Source of the DNA: Haliotis asinina
Taxonomy: Eukaryota; Mollusca; Gastropoda; Lepetellida; Haliotidae
Assembly: GCF_037392515.1 (NCBI RefSeq)
Contig: NC_090290.1
Span: 35,223,253 to 35,287,252, forward strand
Direction: 5' to 3'
Length of the DNA stretch: 64,000 bases
Part shown: in pieces, positions 60,775-64,000 of the stretch
Layout of the letters: every line of letters begins with the position of its first letter
Numbering within the stretch: position 1 is the first letter of the stretch
The notes under the pieces: model-generated
Databases searched by the model: none
What the model was told of the DNA's origin: nothing
Seen by the model: the letters and a program-made list of their open reading frames with translations, nothing else
Translations under genes and position numbers: made by a program

Positions 60775-61620
60775 CCGTTGCACAGCACTTCACCGTCCAT
60801 TACAGCACCATTTTGATTATGATGGCATCGATATATCCGCTTAAATTCGACCCAAGATCGTCCCAGATCTGGAAGCTCACCAGCGACCACTCCTTATCAG
60901 GGAAGGGTGTTTCTTCTACGTCACCGATTTGCTGCAGCAACGGACACTGTGGGGCAGGTGCCTGGTCTACGAAGAATTTACAAACCATCAGAAATCGTCT
61001 GACAGAAGTGGCTACTTGAGCATTTCGACCAATATTCGACCTGTCCCGACACGGCTCCATCGACGGTGACGAGCCCAATGGTGCAACATGTTACAGGTAT
61101 GGAACCTTGGGGAACTGACTTTGGTTCAGCGAAGAGTCGCGTTGCTTCCTGAAACGGCGGGTGAGGAGACAACGTGTCAATCGAGGTCTATAGGAACGTT
61201 TTGCGCCAAACTGCGTTTGACAAATGAACACATTTTGGTGTTGAAAGCGTCATGGTGTGGGAAGGCATGTCCGACACAGGTAGATCAGAACTAGTGCTGG
61301 CTCAGGGCAATCTTACGACAAATCGCTCAATCGACCAAATCCAGTGACCTCACCTCCACACATTGTGTGACTATCTGGCAAATGTAAACGTCAAAACCTT
61401 CCAAATCGCCAGATCAGAATACGATCGAGCATCTATGGAACGAACCTAATCAAGGCGTCCGTAGACGTCACCATCGTGCTCAGGCCTTTGCACAACTTGC
61501 CAACGCGTTGCGTGACGAATGACAAGGAATTCCTCAAAGTCCGACAACTCGTGCAAACCCTTCCGATGCGGCCTATAACAGTGATGACTGCATGGGTTTA
61601 CGTGACCAGGCACTGTAGAA
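60775..61620 (+). mobile_element. decayed Tc1-type transposon remnant
   Basis: Pieces of a Tc1-type transposase remain in several frames: IRNRLTE near 60985, a VMVW-like word near 61248, NTIEHLWNEPNQGVRRRHHR near 61420-61480, and AQLANALRDE near 61495. Many stops separate them, so it is an old dead copy. Confidence 0.6.
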
Positions 61621-64000
61621 GGCTTTTCAGACAAATGTAATAATATACTACAAACTACAAGTATGGGGATATCCTAAAATCTGCCACATGAGAAGTCTGC
61701 ATTCGACATGTGCTAGGCTGTTGTCTTCGGGTATTTGAATCAAACATGTTGCTGATGTGTTCACCACCCTTGCGTTTTTGACCATGTTTCCTATCACCCA
61801 AACGCAAGTTATATCTTGGGCGCCCATTAAGCCACAAGAAGTTGGATTTACCTTAGAATATAATGGACCTCACAGCGTCTAAATTTATACGATACTATCA
61901 AATTTTCTAGTATTCCCATAGTTTTTGTTTGAAGCAGTTAGGCTGGCCGTAAGAATTCATGACTGACAGTAGTATTTATGTAACAGCGGTACTCTAATTC
62001 TAACAAGGCAAGGGAGTGTTTGCTGGGTTCAAAGGATGCTCTGATTTTTGTGGAAAACATAAATTTGCTGAATTATTCTAATCAACTTAACATGACAACT
62101 CACAGTTTTCGCGTTAACGCAAAAACCTGCGCTTTTTTCAAGCAAAAAAAAAATAATAATAAAGCAAGCAAAATATTTTTGCGTGGGTGTTTTGGACGCA
62201 TAAATTCTGATTCACATATTTTTAAAAGACACCTTAAAACAGCAACATATATATTTAAAAAAAATACAAGAAATCTTCAAATGATTCAGCATTGTAATGC
62301 AAATTCTACGCGTATAAGATCTGGACTACATATTTATTATTTTATTTCTGCACGCACTTCTACAAAACCTACCGCGAACACTGTAATTGAGTTACGTTTT
62401 TTAGTGATAACACCAATTGTCTAAAATGTAAAACGGAGGAACTAAACGCGATAAATTCTGAGAACTGAAGAATTTAATATGGTAACACTTATGGGGAAAA
62501 ACGAAGGTGTGAAAAACTATCTAAATATGTAAACTTTTGTGTTGATGAATTCCTAGGATTGTAACGAATTTTACGAATCCCTAAATTCTAACTCGGTTAG
62601 TGTTCAAAACACGACTAATTGTAAACTAATCTAACCTAACCTCTAACTTCCTCTATCAACTTAAACACCACTGATTAACTAGACTAAACTATGAATATCT
62701 ATGAGAGATGTTGAAAACCGACTGACTTCTAACGCTTGAAATCTGGGAGCATGTGTAGTTCACTCGCAGGCAAAAATCGTGTAGTGTCTTTGGAAGTTTA
62801 ACTCCGCGAAGAAGCTGCGTTTCTATGAATATCTTAAATTCTATAAACACTAACTGATGCGTTTTAGTGAACTCTCCCGAACAAGGGATTTATTAACAAG
62901 GAATGGCGGGAACTTAACATCACTTTCGCTTCACTGAAATGCCCTCTGGAGACAAAGTTATGCAACCTGTATGTGGTTTCGTTGGCGCAAGTCTTGCAAG
63001 AGCATAAGAGTACAGAGAACAAAAAAATGTTTCTTTGAAGAGGGGTATTCAACGACACATTTCCCACATTTCGTAGGGAAAACACATTCCAATAGTCATT
63101 TCCCTGAGGCGTGAAGGAGATTGACTCGACGTTTGGACCTGGCCCGTAATGTGATGTTGGACTAGCATCTGATGTTATGAAATTATCAAATACACACACC
63201 AAATAGCAACATGAGAAGAAAAACAAAGAAACTAAAATACCAATAGGACTTAGCACAAAAGTAGTCGTTTACTAGTGCACAACGCGACAGCCCTAACATG
63301 CATCCATAATTTACCACGGAAAGAAAACACCATTTCTTCAGCCTGCTACAGAGAGTACTGAATGACTTAGTGTCACTTAAATTTAATGTCCAGAAAAATA
63401 AGCTGATTTACATTCGCCTTGGTTCTAACCGGATTCCAGCGGAAAGTGTACCGAGTAGGAAACGATTCTCATTTTTTAGACCGAGCCCTGTCACAAGTGC
63501 ACTTTCAAAGGTAAATTAGAAATCGTTCACTTAATAGCCGACGCTGCCAGACAAGATCGACCTTTGGCGTGTAAGTAAAGTGTAAACTGTTGTTAAATCT
63601 AATTAGCCATTTCACAACTAAAACAAAATTAAGATGAAGCATACCTTGGCACTTTTATTCGAAGTGCTTTATCTCATCTCCACACAGTGAAAAAAAACTT
63701 GGAATTGTGATTCCAGTCTGCCGATTCAGTCTTCCAGCAGTTGGACCATATCAGTCAGCGGTCACCACATTGAACGGGTATATCTCAGGGTTTAATGGTA
63801 TTAACTCTACGTCAAAAACACCCTACTGCGCAACTGTGGTATGCGACCGAGCGTGTCACAGACTGGCTAAGTTCTTATTAGTCTCCTGGGGAGGTATATT
63901 CTGATATGGAATCGACATTTTCTGTTTTTGAAGACAAATGCCTGTGACATGCCACTGAAACTATGGATATTTTTTCGATGACATAAACCTCATCCAAGAA
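61621..64000. other. spacer to the right edge
   Basis: Two open frames of 130-134 codons (62020-62424 plus, 62864-63256 minus) have no recognisable domain and lie in AT-rich DNA. I do not call them genes. Confidence 0.35.

Noticed and set aside
62020-62424. 134-codon open frame
   Set aside because: AT-rich, low-complexity composition, no domain, no splice or promoter support.

Overview
The window looks like nuclear DNA of a marine gastropod, most probably an abalone (Haliotis). The reasons are intron-bearing animal genes, AT-rich spacers full of microsatellites, and many copies of two interspersed repeats ending in a 'gtaaaactaaactcactcac'-type tail, which I associate from memory with abalone sequence; the species is an inference.

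Two conserved single-copy genes frame the window. At the left, on the minus strand, are the first three coding exons of a USP40-type ubiquitin hydrolase (628-4351), which continues past the left edge. In the right half, on the plus strand, is a complete PDIA4/ERp72 protein disulfide isomerase gene (34748-50585). It has 11 exons, a 637-residue product, three CGHC active sites, a signal peptide and a C-terminal KEEL ER-retention signal. Every splice junction keeps the reading frame.

Between them (about 4.6-26.7 kb) lies a young cluster of segmental duplications. Its core is a small two-exon gene resembling stathmin-domain-containing protein 1 (STMND1). Four copies appear intact (A, B and C on minus; D on plus). 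A fifth (D') is truncated and lies head-to-head with D, and a stray piece of exon 2 sits at 16141-16203. All four intact copies keep a pair of perfect TGACGTCA (CRE) sites just upstream and a polyadenylation signal about 0.55 kb downstream. In copy A a 2-kb array of tRNA-like, Pol III-promoter-bearing 296-bp units has inserted in the presumed 3'UTR, with a 12-13 bp target-site duplication. An R2 SINE insertion shared only by D' and D shows that these two are sister copies formed by an inverted duplication.

The spacers hold fold-back MITEs (1545, 25569, 44263, 47985, 54929), one nearly complete Tc1-type transposon (32136-33757) disabled by an extra 10-bp repeat unit, two decayed Tc1 remnants (57.5 and 60.8 kb), minisatellites (27.6, 45.9-47.3, 49.4 kb), a telomere-like tract, and a hairpin-GAAAC motif resembling a hammerhead ribozyme. 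The AT-rich segment 13.0-15.4 kb carries six copies of one 14-bp motif that no recognised repeat explains. I found no supportable host gene right of 50.6 kb.
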